From Erythrobacter rubeus (lineage in GTDB: Bacteria; Pseudomonadota; Alphaproteobacteria; Sphingomonadales; Sphingomonadaceae), in NCBI RefSeq assembly GCF_014705715.1, contig NZ_JACXLC010000001.1, positions 2,165,360-2,229,359 on the forward strand: a DNA stretch of 64,000 bases, in the 5' to 3' direction. Below the pieces are notes generated by a model. It searched no databases, was not told the DNA's origin, and saw nothing but the letters and a program-made list of their open reading frames with translations. Within the stretch, counting starts at the first letter, position 1, and every line of letters begins with the position of its first letter. The translations under genes were made by a program, and so were the position numbers. Of the stretch, positions 44,572 through 54,586 are shown one piece after another.

Positions 44572-45948
44572 ATGACCGAAGCGGCGACCGCACCTGAGAA
44601 TTCATCGGCCAAATTGGTGCGGGGCGGCATTCCCGGACATCTCGTCGGCCAAACCCTGCCAGCCATTATCGGCGTGGCGGCAATCATGTCGATCGGCCTC
44701 GTCGATGCCTATTTCATCGGGCAACTCGGCAGCGATGCGTTGGCCGCGATCTCGTTCATTTTTCCGATATCGGTCGCGCTAACCTCGCTCGGCGTCGGCG
44801 TGATGGTCGGCATCAACTCGGTCGTCTCGCGCGCGCTTGGCGAAGGGGACGACGAAAAAGCCGCTCGGCGCGCGAATTTCGGCGTGGTGTTTGCTGTCGG
44901 CTGCGGGCTCGTGATGGGCCTTGCGCTGTTTCTGCTCCTCGATCCGCTGTTCACGCTGATGAATGCGCCGGAAAACCTCCTGCCGCTGATCCGCACCTAT
45001 ATGCAGCCCTTTGCACTCGGTTTTCCGCTGATCCTCGCGATCATGGGCTTCAACGGTGTGCTGCGCGGACAAGGGGAGGCCCGCAAGACGAGCTATGTGT
45101 CGCTGACCTATGCCGCCGCCAACTGGATCCTCGATCCGTTGCTGATCACCGGGGTCGCGGGATTCGGCGGCTTCGGCATCGTGGGCGCAGCCTATGCGAC
45201 CATTATCGGTTGGGCATTCGGTGCGGCGATGGCGGTGTACCTGATGACGCGGGCGGAATTGCCACTCGATTTTTCGCTCTTGAGAGAGTGCAGCCTCGTC
45301 GATCCGGCCAAGGCCATCGTCAAGGTTGCCGGGCCCGCCGCCTTTTCCAACGCCATCAACCCGATAGGCCTTTCGATCCTGACCGCGCTTATCGCGAGCG
45401 CGGGGCAGGATGCGGTCGCAGGCTTCGGCGCGGCGGGCCGGCTTCAGAGTTTCGCGACGGTGCCTCTGTTGGCGCTGTCGGGCGCGATCGGATCGATCGT
45501 CGGGCAGAACTGGGGCGCGCGCGAATATGACCGCGCCAGGCAGGCGGCGCTTTACGCTGCCGCTTTCTGCGTGGCTTGGGGACTTTCGACAGCGGTGGTC
45601 CTGTTCGCCGCGGGCGAATGGTTCGCGCAGCTCTTCACCGAAGACGACGCGGTGATCCAAGAATTCGCGCTCTATCTGGAGATTGCCGCGTGGGGATATG
45701 CCGGGTTCGGCCTGCTGATCGTGGCCAACGGCATCCTCAACGCCATCGACCAGGCAAAATATGCGCTGCTGCAATCGGTTGCCCGCGTGTTCCTGATCAT
45801 GCTGCCGGTCGCGGTTCTGCTGCAAGGCGATTGGGGCAGCGAGGCGATCTACACCGCCGAACTTGCCGCCAACGTCTTCGGAGCGATCAGCGGAGCGGGC
45901 CTCATGTATTACGTCTTGAAAGTGCGCGCGGCGCGGCGGGAGCAGTAG
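44572..45948 (+). CDS. MATE-family multidrug efflux transporter
   Basis: 458 residues with 12 transmembrane helices in two halves. It starts GHLVGQTLPAIIGVAAIMSI, with VDAYFIGQLGSDALAAISF typical of helix 2. The second half shows GAIGSIVGQNWGAREYDRA, another family signature. It should exchange Na+ or H+ for cationic drugs or metabolites. It precedes the chemotaxis genes by 60 bases but is not obviously tied to them. Confidence 0.9.
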   Translation: MTEAATAPENSSAKLVRGGIPGHLVGQTLPAIIGVAAIMSIGLVDAYFIGQLGSDALAAISFIFPISVALTSLGVGVMVGINSVVSRALGEGDDEKAARRANFGVVFAVGCGLVMGLALFLLLDPLFTLMNAPENLLPLIRTYMQPFALGFPLILAIMGFNGVLRGQGEARKTSYVSLTYAAANWILDPLLITGVAGFGGFGIVGAAYATIIGWAFGAAMAVYLMTRAELPLDFSLLRECSLVDPAKAIVKVAGPAAFSNAINPIGLSILTALIASAGQDAVAGFGAAGRLQSFATVPLLALSGAIGSIVGQNWGAREYDRARQAALYAAAFCVAWGLSTAVVLFAAGEWFAQLFTEDDAVIQEFALYLEIAAWGYAGFGLLIVANGILNAIDQAKYALLQSVARVFLIMLPVAVLLQGDWGSEAIYTAELAANVFGAISGAGLMYYVLKVRAARREQ

Positions 45949-46008
45949 CCCTTCGTTAACCATCCTCCGGCATAGCGGTGCCTGATTAGCAACAGGAACG
46001 CTTGGGCA

Positions 46009-48441
46009 ATGGACGACCTGCTGGCGGATTTCGTCGCCGAAACACGAGAAATGCTGGAAGCCAGCGAAGGCGAAATCGTCGCTTGGGAAGCAGACCCGGC
46101 GGACAGCGCGCGTCTCGATACGATCTTCCGCTTCGTCCACACCGTAAAAGGCAATTGCGGCTTTTTCGACTTTCCGCGGCTCGCCGGATTGAGCCATGCC
46201 GCCGAAGACGCCCTCGCCGATTGCCGGGCCGGGCGGCGAAAGCCCGATGCCGCTCTCGTCACAGCAGTGCTCGCCATCGTCGACCGCATTTCGGCCATGG
46301 TCGATGCTATCGAGGCGGGCGAGGAATTTCCCGAAGGCGGCGATGACACCCTGATCGCCGCACTCGGCAACGATCAGGACGCGAGCGATCTGGCTTTCGA
46401 CGAACCAGATGGCACTTCCGGTCACGGTGCAGCGTCGGGATTGGTCAGCACCGATGCCGCGGCGAGTGAGGGCGATGCACCGAAACGGGTCGATCCGAAC
46501 CCATCTGTGCAGCGCAGTATCCGGCTGCCTGTGGACCTGCTCGACCGGGTGATGAGCGGCGTTTCCGACATGGTGCTTGCCCGCAACGACCTCGGCCACC
46601 GGCTACGCCAGGCGGGCAATCAGCCAACCATCGACGGACCATTCGAGCGGCTTACCACCATCCTCTCCGATGTCCGCGATGCCATCACCCGCATGCGGAT
46701 GCAGCGGATCGAGACGCTGTTTTCCGCCCTTCCTCGCCTGGTGCGAGACCTTTCTGCGGAGCTTGGCAAGCAGGTGATGGTCGATCTCGAAGGCGGCGAT
46801 GTCGAGCTCGACCGCGAAATGGTCGAAATGGTGCGCGACCCGCTCACCCACATTATTCGCAACGCAATCGACCACGGGATCGAGACGCCCTCCGCACGGC
46901 TGAAAGACGGCAAACGGGAAATCGGTCTGCTTTCGATCGCGGCGCGCCAATCGGGCAACACGATCTCAATCGTGGTGAGCGATGACGGACGCGGCCTCGA
47001 TGAAAAACGGATCGCCGACAAAGCTGTCGAAACCGGCCTCATCACCGCCAGCCAGCGCGCCGAGATGAGCCGCGAGAAAATCCTCCAGCTGATCTTCGAA
47101 CCGGGCTTCTCGACAGCGGACACGGTAAGCAATGTCTCCGGTCGGGGCGTGGGGCTGGATGTCGTGCGCGACAATCTCGAAAAGGTCGGCGGAAGCATCA
47201 AGGTATCGAGCCAGCCGGGTATCGGTACGCTCTTCACGCTCCAGATCCCGCTCACGCTCAGCATCATTGCGGGCCTCACGGTCGAGGTTGGCGATCAGCG
47301 TTTCGCCATTCCTCAAAGCTATATCGAAGAGATCATCCATTCCTCGGCCAAGGCGCTCGATTTCACCCGTGTCGGCGAGACGGCGCTCGTCACGTTCCGG
47401 GGAGACCGGGTGCCGTGCCTGATGCTGTCCGAGGTCCTCGCGCTGGATCAGGGCGATATCGGCGAGGGCGATCACACGATGGTCATGCTTCGCCTCGCAA
47501 GCGGCGACCTTTTCGCATTGGCTGTCGAGCGGATCCACTCTCACGGAGATCTTGTGGTCAAACCCCTCGCCCCTGCGGTCATGAGGAGCGAAATCTACGC
47601 TGGCTCCTCTCTGCTGGACAATGGCGAGCCGATCCTGCTTCTCGATGTGACGAATATCGCGAGCCGGTATGGCCTCGTGTCAGATGCCCGTACACGGGTG
47701 CGCGAGATTGGCGACGACATTGTCGAGACTGCCAAAAATACCGTCAGCCGCGCCATGCTCTTCACCGATTTCGACAATCGGCGGTGCGCGATCCGGCTCG
47801 AACTGGTCAAGCGTATCGAAACCGCACCGGCCTCCGCGCTCGACCTCACCGGCACGAAGCCTCGCGCGGTCATCGACGGCGCGATATTGCCGGTCGTCGG
47901 CCTTCCCGAAGGACAGGTGCCTGCGGAAAAGGTCCGTCTCCTGCGCCTGAGCGATGGCGAGTGCGAGCTGCTTCACGCGGTTCGCGATATCGACGATGCG
48001 GTTGAACTGTCGGGCAAGCTTAAACCTGAGCGCGACGATCCGCTGATCGAGGCTGTGACACTCATCAATGGAGCGACGGTCTCGCTTCTCGATGGCCACG
48101 AATTGTTCACGCGCCACGGCGAACCGCCGGAAATGCTGGCAAAGCCGCTCTGCCACATTCCGGATGATGAATGGTCGCGAACAATCCTCGCCCCGCTCGT
48201 AGTGTCGGCCGGATACGAAATCGCGGATGGCAGTGACGATCAGAACATCGGCGAAGGCGCTGTCCGTATCGTTTTTGCAGAAGACAATGACACTGTTCCC
48301 GCCGGGGAAGATGGACCTGTCATCCGGCTGCGCTCCGAACTCGATGCCGGCGCTGGCGATGACAGCATATATCGCTACGACCGCGAAGCCTTGGTCCGCG
48401 CGCTCGGCGATGCACGACCAGCCCGAGGAGCGACGCAATGA
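46009..48441 (+). CDS. cheA: Chemotaxis histidine kinase CheA, with extra C-terminal domains
   Basis: 810 residues. The Hpt domain (P1) has its phospho-histidine at residue 44 in FRFVHTVKGNCGFF. A dimerisation region with LPVDLLDRVMSGV follows. The HATPase domain has IIRNAIDHGIE (N box), VVSDDGRGLD and GVGLDVVRDNLEKVGG. A CheW-like P5 domain covers about 425-560. A second CheW-like stretch lies at about 585-690, and the last 110 residues resemble a receiver domain lacking its start. No CheY-binding P2 domain is obvious. It receives signals from chemoreceptors and phosphorylates CheY and CheB. The stop overlaps cheW by 4 bases. Confidence 0.95.
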   Translation: MDDLLADFVAETREMLEASEGEIVAWEADPADSARLDTIFRFVHTVKGNCGFFDFPRLAGLSHAAEDALADCRAGRRKPDAALVTAVLAIVDRISAMVDAIEAGEEFPEGGDDTLIAALGNDQDASDLAFDEPDGTSGHGAASGLVSTDAAASEGDAPKRVDPNPSVQRSIRLPVDLLDRVMSGVSDMVLARNDLGHRLRQAGNQPTIDGPFERLTTILSDVRDAITRMRMQRIETLFSALPRLVRDLSAELGKQVMVDLEGGDVELDREMVEMVRDPLTHIIRNAIDHGIETPSARLKDGKREIGLLSIAARQSGNTISIVVSDDGRGLDEKRIADKAVETGLITASQRAEMSREKILQLIFEPGFSTADTVSNVSGRGVGLDVVRDNLEKVGGSIKVSSQPGIGTLFTLQIPLTLSIIAGLTVEVGDQRFAIPQSYIEEIIHSSAKALDFTRVGETALVTFRGDRVPCLMLSEVLALDQGDIGEGDHTMVMLRLASGDLFALAVERIHSHGDLVVKPLAPAVMRSEIYAGSSLLDNGEPILLLDVTNIASRYGLVSDARTRVREIGDDIVETAKNTVSRAMLFTDFDNRRCAIRLELVKRIETAPASALDLTGTKPRAVIDGAILPVVGLPEGQVPAEKVRLLRLSDGECELLHAVRDIDDAVELSGKLKPERDDPLIEAVTLINGATVSLLDGHELFTRHGEPPEMLAKPLCHIPDDEWSRTILAPLVVSAGYEIADGSDDQNIGEGAVRIVFAEDNDTVPAGEDGPVIRLRSELDAGAGDDSIYRYDREALVRALGDARPARGATQ

Positions 48442-48890
48442 ACGATCTTATGGTCATGACACAGATCGCGGGCCGCCGCTGCGCCCTTCCCGCGCATGAT
48501 GTGAAGTCGGTCATCGAGCTTTCCACCATCACCCCGGTTCCGCAAACGCCCGATTTCATCGCCGGGATCACGGCCATGCGCAGCCAGGCGCTAACGGTGA
48601 TCGACTGCAGGCTCGCACTCGGTTTTGCTGAGGGAGATTGGGAAACAGATGACCGTGCGGCGGTCGTGGCGATCGACGGACACTTCTACGCTCTTTTGAT
48701 CGATGCGATCGAGGACATCACGACGACGACCAGCGAACCGGGGCAGGTAAGCGGGGGTTTCGGTCCGGAATGGTCACGGGTCGCAAAGGGCATGATCGAG
48801 ACCGCGGCAGGTCCCGCACTGCTGATCAACTTTCCCGCCTTGATCGCCGGACCTGGCGACAATCAGGCAGGTCTTCATGCCGCAGCTTAA
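48438..48890 (+). CDS. cheW: Chemotaxis coupling protein CheW
   Basis: 150 residues of one CheW domain: GRRCALPAHDVKSVIEL, TPDFIAGITAMRSQALTVID and LIDAIEDIT. It bridges the chemoreceptor tip and CheA. It starts ATGA over the cheA stop. The ending PALLINFPALIAG matches the family end. Confidence 0.94.
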   Translation: MNDLMVMTQIAGRRCALPAHDVKSVIELSTITPVPQTPDFIAGITAMRSQALTVIDCRLALGFAEGDWETDDRAAVVAIDGHFYALLIDAIEDITTTTSEPGQVSGGFGPEWSRVAKGMIETAAGPALLINFPALIAGPGDNQAGLHAAA

Positions 48891-48944
48891 TCCAATAGTT
48901 ACCGCTTTCCCGTACCGCTCGAGCGATAACAATAGGGGTTGTTC

Positions 48945-49310
48945 ATGAAGACGTGTCTTATCGTCGATGATTCGCGGGTCATCCGCAAGGTTTCGAGACA
49001 TATCCTCGAAACCCTGGGCTTTGCTGTCGACGAGGCCGAAAACGGCCAGACCGGGCTCGACGCGTGTGAAACGAACATGCCTGACGTCGTCCTGCTCGAC
49101 TGGAACATGCCGGTCATGACCGGGATCGAGTTCATCACGCAGCTGCGTCAGCGACCCGGCGGCGACAAGCCCAAAGTGGTGTTCTGCACGACCGAGAACG
49201 ACGTCGCGCATATTCGCGAGGCCATTCAGGCGGGCGCGGACGAATATGTCATGAAGCCGTTCGATCACGAAACGCTGCAGATAAAACTGCAGTTGGTCGG
49301 ATTCGCGTGA
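48945..49310 (+). CDS. cheY: Chemotaxis response regulator CheY
   Basis: 121 residues, a stand-alone receiver domain. The acidic pocket is Asp8-Asp9, the phosphorylation site Asp52 lies in VVLLDWNMPVM, and the conserved Thr and Lys lie in CTTEND and MKPFD. Phospho-CheY would act on the motor or another target. The ATG at 48945 is preceded by AGGGG. The stop overlaps cheB (GTGA). Confidence 0.93.
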   Translation: MKTCLIVDDSRVIRKVSRHILETLGFAVDEAENGQTGLDACETNMPDVVLLDWNMPVMTGIEFITQLRQRPGGDKPKVVFCTTENDVAHIREAIQAGADEYVMKPFDHETLQIKLQLVGFA

Positions 49311-50446
49311 ACGCGGCATCCCCTCCTCCCAAAGGTATATTGGCAAGCGCCGCTCGCGCATCTGACGTATCGGCCTTCGGCCACCGCGATGCTTGCACTG
49401 CGCGGGTCATGATCGTCGACGACTCGCTGACAGTCCGCACGATCTTCAAACGCATGGTCGAAAGCGATGGCGGCATGACAGTTGTCGCCACCGCCAGCAG
49501 CGCCGAACGCGCCATCGCCCAGCTCAAGACTGTGGACGTCGACGTGATCCTGCTCGACCTGGAAATGCCGGGCATGGGCGGGCTCGAGGCTCTGCCATCG
49601 ATCTTGAAGACTGCCGAGAACGCGCAGGTCCTCGTGGTTTCTTCCCTCACCGAGGACGGCGCGGAGCATACGGTGACCGCACTCTCCATGGGTGCAGCCG
49701 ACACAATGCTAAAACCGCGCCCCGGCGGGTTTAACGAAGACTATCGCAGTCAGCTGCTCGGGAAAATCCGCGCGCTTGGTCCGGCTTCTCCGGAAGACGA
49801 GACAGCGACCGAACGCGCAGAAACGGGTTCGGTCGGCGAGCGCATTCGGCGGGCGCACAAGTGGCCCAAAGTGATCGCAATCGGCGCATCGACCGGCGGC
49901 ATTCACGCGCTGAACATCCTGCTGCGCAATCTACAGCCGAACCTCGATCTGCCGATCCTTGTGACACAGCATTTGCCGCAATCCTTCATTCCGGTGTTCG
50001 CACGGCAGATCGAAACGACCAGCGCGCGCCGGACAGTCATAGCCGAGGACGGTGTTGAAATTCGAGCGGGTGAGGTCACCGTAGCAGCGGGTCACGGCCA
50101 TCTCGCCGTACGGCGCGTTGGCGATCGGTTCATCTGCAAGGTGTCTAGCGAACCGGCACCCAGCGGCTGTATGCCGTCTGTCGATCCGATGCTCGCCAGC
50201 CTATCATCGGCCTATGATGGCCATGTGCTGGCCGTTATCCTGTCCGGCATGGGACGCGACGGCCTGCAAGGCGCCAGGTCCCTTGCCCGAAATGGCGGGA
50301 CCATCTTCGCGCAGAATGCCGAAACCAGCGCGGTCTGGGGCATGCCCGGCGCCGTTGCCAAGGACGGACTGGCCAGTCTGGTCGCCCCGCCGGAAGAATT
50401 GGCAGCTGCGATCATGGATGAAACTCTCGCGGCGGCTTCGAAATAG
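49307..50446 (+). CDS. cheB: Protein-glutamate methylesterase CheB
   Basis: 379 residues. An N-terminal receiver covers about 32-150, with MIVDDSLTVR and DVILLDLEMPGMGG. After a linker comes the methylesterase domain, with the catalytic Ser in AIGASTGGIHA, His in VTQHLPQSF and Asp in SGMGRDGLQGA. It demethylates and deamidates chemoreceptors for adaptation. It starts with GTG overlapping cheY. The first 30 residues before the receiver are extra and lack homology I can see. Confidence 0.95.
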   Translation: MNAASPPPKGILASAARASDVSAFGHRDACTARVMIVDDSLTVRTIFKRMVESDGGMTVVATASSAERAIAQLKTVDVDVILLDLEMPGMGGLEALPSILKTAENAQVLVVSSLTEDGAEHTVTALSMGAADTMLKPRPGGFNEDYRSQLLGKIRALGPASPEDETATERAETGSVGERIRRAHKWPKVIAIGASTGGIHALNILLRNLQPNLDLPILVTQHLPQSFIPVFARQIETTSARRTVIAEDGVEIRAGEVTVAAGHGHLAVRRVGDRFICKVSSEPAPSGCMPSVDPMLASLSSAYDGHVLAVILSGMGRDGLQGARSLARNGGTIFAQNAETSAVWGMPGAVAKDGLASLVAPPEELAAAIMDETLAAASK

Positions 50447-50447
50447 A

Positions 50448-51329
50448 ATGCGCACGGAAAATCCCATGGACGCGAGCCAGGCCTCATACCAGATCATCGA
50501 CGATCTGCTGGAGGCGCGTACCGGTCAGCACCTTTCCGAAAGCCGCAGATGGCGCGTCGCAACCGCACTGTCCGGCGTTTTTCGCGAGCATGGCATCAGC
50601 AATATCGATCAGCTCGTCTGCCTGCTCGACCTGCCGATGCGCACGCCTGGAAAGCCGGAACTTGCCCAGCAAGTGGTCGAAGCGCTGCTGAACAACGAAA
50701 CCTATTTCTACCGCGACAAGCCGACCTTCGATCAGCTTGCGGACGATATCATCCCAACCATTGCCGAGCGCCGCGAGCATTCGAAACGCATTTCGATCTG
50801 GTGCGCCGGGTGTTCAACCGGTCAGGAAGTTCACTCGATCGCGATGATCTTCGCCGACATGGCCGATCGTTGGAAGGATTGGACGATAGATATCCTCGGC
50901 ACCGACGTATCGCACCGCGCAATAAACGCGGCGCGTAACGGGGTTTACAGTCAGTTCGAGGTCCAGCGCGGTCTGGGCGTTGCGCAGATGCTCACACACT
51001 TCGATGAAACGAGCCAAGGCTGGCAGGTCGTCGAAGAGACGCGCGCGATGTCGCGGTTTCAGCAGCACAACGTGCTGAGCGATCCGCCATCGCGGCACAA
51101 ATTCGATCTTGTCCTGTGCCGGAACGTCCTGCTTTACTTCGATCAGGCAAACCGGGAGCGTGCGTTCAGCAGGCTGCATAGCGCGATGGCCGACGACGGG
51201 TTTCTGATGCTCGGCGCTGGCGAAACGGTGGTCGGGCAGACGCGGGCCTTCATGCCTTCACCCAAGCGGGCCTCCATCTACGAGGCAACACCTAGCCCCC
51301 ATGAAACCCCTCTGCTCGCTACAGGCTAA
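50448..51329 (+). CDS. cheR: Chemotaxis protein methyltransferase CheR
   Basis: 293 residues. An N-terminal helical domain covers about 10-85. The SAM-binding catalytic domain has NNETYFYRD, IWCAGCSTGQEVHSIAM and LVLCRNVLLYF. It methylates chemoreceptor glutamates, opposing CheB. The ATG at 50448 is one base past the cheB stop; a later ATG at 50466 is possible. The chemoreceptors here lack a visible C-terminal CheR-binding pentapeptide. Confidence 0.94.
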   Translation: MRTENPMDASQASYQIIDDLLEARTGQHLSESRRWRVATALSGVFREHGISNIDQLVCLLDLPMRTPGKPELAQQVVEALLNNETYFYRDKPTFDQLADDIIPTIAERREHSKRISIWCAGCSTGQEVHSIAMIFADMADRWKDWTIDILGTDVSHRAINAARNGVYSQFEVQRGLGVAQMLTHFDETSQGWQVVEETRAMSRFQQHNVLSDPPSRHKFDLVLCRNVLLYFDQANRERAFSRLHSAMADDGFLMLGAGETVVGQTRAFMPSPKRASIYEATPSPHETPLLATG

Positions 51330-51462
51330 CCGCAAAAGCGCGCAGGAGGTGGGTTTTTCGGGCCCGTCAGCCTCGCTTTTACGAAAGATTAGCCATTCAA
51401 ATTTAGAGATTTCGCAAGATTAGGCCGCGGCGAGACAGCACCGGCATACGGGTTCGTGCCCT

Positions 51463-53025
51463 ATGGGGCCAAGATGGGGAATGTCGTTGCCAATTGAGGC
51501 CAAGAAACTGAATCTGTCTCCGACGGGACTGGTTCTCGCTCCGCTGGTCATTCTGACCGGGGTGTTCGGCCTGATCGGCATCGGCGTATTCGCCAGCGAA
51601 CAGTTCAAGCTGCTTGCACCTGCAACTCTGCTCATCATCGGATTGTCGATTTACGCAGCGACCGTGCTTTTCCTGAGCCGCAGCGGCCTTGCAAATGTGC
51701 GGGAGCTGGAACGGGTGATGACGAAGGACAGCCTGACCAGCCTTCCCAATCGCCGGGCCTTGCACAGCGATATCGAGGCGATGTCTGAGGTCCATGACGA
51801 GATCGCAATCGCATTGATCGATCTTGATGCCTTCAAACAGGTGAATGACCATTACGGCCACGCCGTCGGCGATCAGCTGATCCAGAAATGCGCAACCTTG
51901 CTCAAGGAAATCTGCGCAGGTGAGGCGAGCTGTTACCGGCTTGGCGGCGACGAGTTTGCCGCCGTCATGGCAGGCGATGCTGCGGGTACTCTCCTCGAAG
52001 GGCTTTGCCGGTCGCTGCTCGAAACCCTCGCCACGGCTATCGAGGTCGACAAGCGAGAGATTGTGGTAGGCGCGAGCATCGGCTTGGCACGAAGCACCGC
52101 CGCGGCCCGCCTTTCCTCCTCGGAAATGCTACGCCGCAGCGACGTCGCGATGTACATGTCGAAGCGCGGCGGCAAGATGCGCTGCACCTGGTTCAACGAG
52201 ACATTCGATCAGCGGCGCGAAGCCGTGCGCGAGCTTGAAGACGATCTGCGCAGCGCGATTTCGAACGATGAATTCGCCATCGCATACCAGCCACTGGTCG
52301 ATGCGAAAGAGGGGCGCATCGTCGCAGTCGAGGCGTTGCTGCGCTGGAACCGCACCACAGGATCGCCGCTCGGCCCCAACATCTTCATCCCTGTCGCCGA
52401 ACAGTCAGGCATCATCAATCCCATCGGGCTCTGGGTGCTCAGGCGGGCGATGTGCGACGCCATGCGATGGGGCGAGATCACCCTATCGGTGAACATTTCC
52501 GCCGCGCAGCTTCGCAATCCCGAATTCCCGATAAAGCTCGGCGAAATCCTGGAAGAGACCGGCTTTCCGGCCGAGCAGCTCGAGCTGGAAGTCACCGAGA
52601 CCTGCCTCGTGCTCGACCCGGTGGTGGCTGAGCGCAGCCTCAATGTGATCCGCAGTTTCGGCGTCCGCATCTCGCTCGACGATTTCGGTACCGGCTACGC
52701 GTCGATCGGTTTCCTGCGGCAATTCCGCTTCGAAAAGCTCAAGCTCGATCGCACTCTCGTGGTGCAGGCGGGCGAGGATGATGGCAGCCGCGCTATGATG
52801 CTTTCCAGCATCGCAGTCGCCCGCGCGCTGGGGATGGATGTCACCGCAGAGGGCGTGGAAACCGACGAGCAGGCCGATCTCGTGCGGACGGCAGGATGCG
52901 ACCAGATTCAGGGATGGCTGTTTTACAAGGCCATGCCCGCAGAAGAGATCGACAAGCTGATTGCAGCGCAGGACGCGCAGGCAAAATTGCTCGGGGAGAG
53001 CAATAGGGGGGAGCAGGCGGCATGA
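51463..53025 (+). CDS. Membrane-bound GGDEF-EAL bifunctional cyclic-di-GMP enzyme
   Basis: 520 residues. Two N-terminal transmembrane helices cover about 20-65. The GGDEF domain covers about 75-250, with intact [10 protein letters not shown]. The EAL domain covers about 260-510, with [23 protein letters not shown] and AEGVET all intact. Both activities could be present: c-di-GMP synthesis and breakdown. No RxxD inhibitory site is seen just before GGDEF. The start may be 51463 or 51481. The stop overlaps the following chemoreceptor gene (ATGA), tying c-di-GMP to chemotaxis. Confidence 0.93.
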   Translation: MGPRWGMSLPIEAKKLNLSPTGLVLAPLVILTGVFGLIGIGVFASEQFKLLAPATLLIIGLSIYAATVLFLSRSGLANVRELERVMTKDSLTSLPNRRALHSDIEAMSEVHDEIAIALIDLDAFKQVNDHYGHAVGDQLIQKCATLLKEICAGEASCYRLGGDEFAAVMAGDAAGTLLEGLCRSLLETLATAIEVDKREIVVGASIGLARSTAAARLSSSEMLRRSDVAMYMSKRGGKMRCTWFNETFDQRREAVRELEDDLRSAISNDEFAIAYQPLVDAKEGRIVAVEALLRWNRTTGSPLGPNIFIPVAEQSGIINPIGLWVLRRAMCDAMRWGEITLSVNISAAQLRNPEFPIKLGEILEETGFPAEQLELEVTETCLVLDPVVAERSLNVIRSFGVRISLDDFGTGYASIGFLRQFRFEKLKLDRTLVVQAGEDDGSRAMMLSSIAVARALGMDVTAEGVETDEQADLVRTAGCDQIQGWLFYKAMPAEEIDKLIAAQDAQAKLLGESNRGEQAA

Positions 53026-54488
53026 GCTCGGTAACACCGGTATTTCCAGAAACCGCGAAAGCAGAAGCGGGATTCGCTCCTGCAGAATCTCCGGAAGTCG
53101 TGCAGGAAGACTATCGCTACGAAGAAAGCGTTGGCCCGATCACCGGTTGGTACCGCCGCCGCAGCACGCCGCAGAAGGTTTTCCTGACCGTCGGAATGCC
53201 GCTCGCGCTGATCGTGATGACAGCGAGCCTCTCCTTTGTCGGCCTTGGTCAGATCTCCGCCGACTTGCAGGCAGCGCAGCCCGAAACGATCGCGCTTGCA
53301 GCACAGCAAGCCGATGATCTGCGCTTTGTCATGCTTGTCGCCGTCGCCATCGGCCTCGGGGTGATGCTGGCACTTCTCGCGGCGATCAGGACCGACATTG
53401 TGCGCACTTCGCGCCAGATCGTCGATTGTGTCCAGCGCATTGCATCAGGCCAGCACAATATCGTCGTCCCGCACCGCGACCGGATCGACGAGTATGGCGA
53501 GATGGCGGTCGAGATCGAGAAACTTCGCCTGGCCAGCATCGAGCTTGCCTCACTTAACCGTGAGCGCGCCGAACGGGCCAGCGCCGAGCTCGAAGAGCAG
53601 GCCCGGCTTCAGCTTCAGGCGGAAGAGGCGAGAAACGAGCGCGAAACCATGCTTCGCGATCTTGCCGACCAGTTCGAGAGCATGATCGGCGATGTCACTA
53701 GCAGCGTTGCTGCGGCTTCGACCCAGCTTCAGTCCACCTCGCAATCGATGGCCACCAGCGCGGACGAAGCGAGCCGACGCAGCAAAGACGTGTCTACCGC
53801 CATGTCCGACGCGAATACCGGCGCGACGGCGGCCGCCGCTGCGAGCGATGAGTTCGCGATGTCGATCGGCGAGATCAGCAGACAGGCGGCATCATCGGCG
53901 GAGCTCGCGCGCACGGCGACGCTTTCAGCCAACGAGGCAGACCTCACCATCTCCGCACTTTCGGATTCCGCGCAGCAGATCGGCCAGGTCGTCGAATTGA
54001 TCCAGACCATCGCCCAGCGCACCAATCTGCTCGCGCTCAATGCCTCGATCGAGGCCGCGCGCGGCGGAGAAGCCGGTCGCGGATTTGCAGTCGTCGCCAG
54101 CGAGGTCAAAGAGCTCGCTATGCAGACTAGCCGCGCGACCGAGCGTGTGGCCGAGCAGATCACGACGATGCAGAACACGACCGGCGCGAGCGTTTCGGCG
54201 CTCCGTTCGATCGCGGAGCAAGTGCAGCAGCTTGAGAGTACGGCCGTTTCCATCGCCAGCGCGGTCGATCAGCAATCGGTCGCGGGTCAGGATCTGGCAC
54301 GCAGCATCGATCTCGCCGCGCGCGGCACGCAGCAGGTCTCAGGGCATATCGAAGATGTGCATCAATTGTCGCTTTCGACCGGCTCTGCGGCCAGTCAGGT
54401 TCTTTCCAGCGCAACCGAGCTTGAGCAGCAGGCATCGACGCTGCGCAGCCAGGTAAACGGCTTTCTCGGGAAAATCCGCGCGGGATAG
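53022..54488 (+). CDS. Methyl-accepting chemotaxis protein with minimal periplasmic part
   Basis: 488 residues. Two transmembrane helices (about 52-76 and 103-125) leave only about 30 residues outside the membrane. A HAMP domain follows (about 125-180), then the long cytoplasmic coiled coil with the signalling tip [19 protein letters not shown]. It therefore probably senses membrane state or an internal cue rather than a periplasmic ligand. It is in one overlapping unit with the GGDEF-EAL gene. No terminal NWE(T/S)F-type pentapeptide is present; it ends FLGKIRAG. Confidence 0.94.
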   Translation: MSSVTPVFPETAKAEAGFAPAESPEVVQEDYRYEESVGPITGWYRRRSTPQKVFLTVGMPLALIVMTASLSFVGLGQISADLQAAQPETIALAAQQADDLRFVMLVAVAIGLGVMLALLAAIRTDIVRTSRQIVDCVQRIASGQHNIVVPHRDRIDEYGEMAVEIEKLRLASIELASLNRERAERASAELEEQARLQLQAEEARNERETMLRDLADQFESMIGDVTSSVAAASTQLQSTSQSMATSADEASRRSKDVSTAMSDANTGATAAAAASDEFAMSIGEISRQAASSAELARTATLSANEADLTISALSDSAQQIGQVVELIQTIAQRTNLLALNASIEAARGGEAGRGFAVVASEVKELAMQTSRATERVAEQITTMQNTTGASVSALRSIAEQVQQLESTAVSIASAVDQQSVAGQDLARSIDLAARGTQQVSGHIEDVHQLSLSTGSAASQVLSSATELEQQASTLRSQVNGFLGKIRAG

Positions 54489-54586
54489 TGCGCATTTCCA
54501 TACTTGCACGGGCTGCGGGCAAGGAAATGGAAAGGATTTTCGTTCAGGATTTTTGATGTGATGTACGAGACCGAAGGTTCTTCCGC

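Noticed and set aside
54490..54535. Stem with TTTCCAT/ATGGAAA between the two chemoreceptor genes as a terminator
   Set aside because: The stem is imperfect and no T run follows, so termination is not supported.
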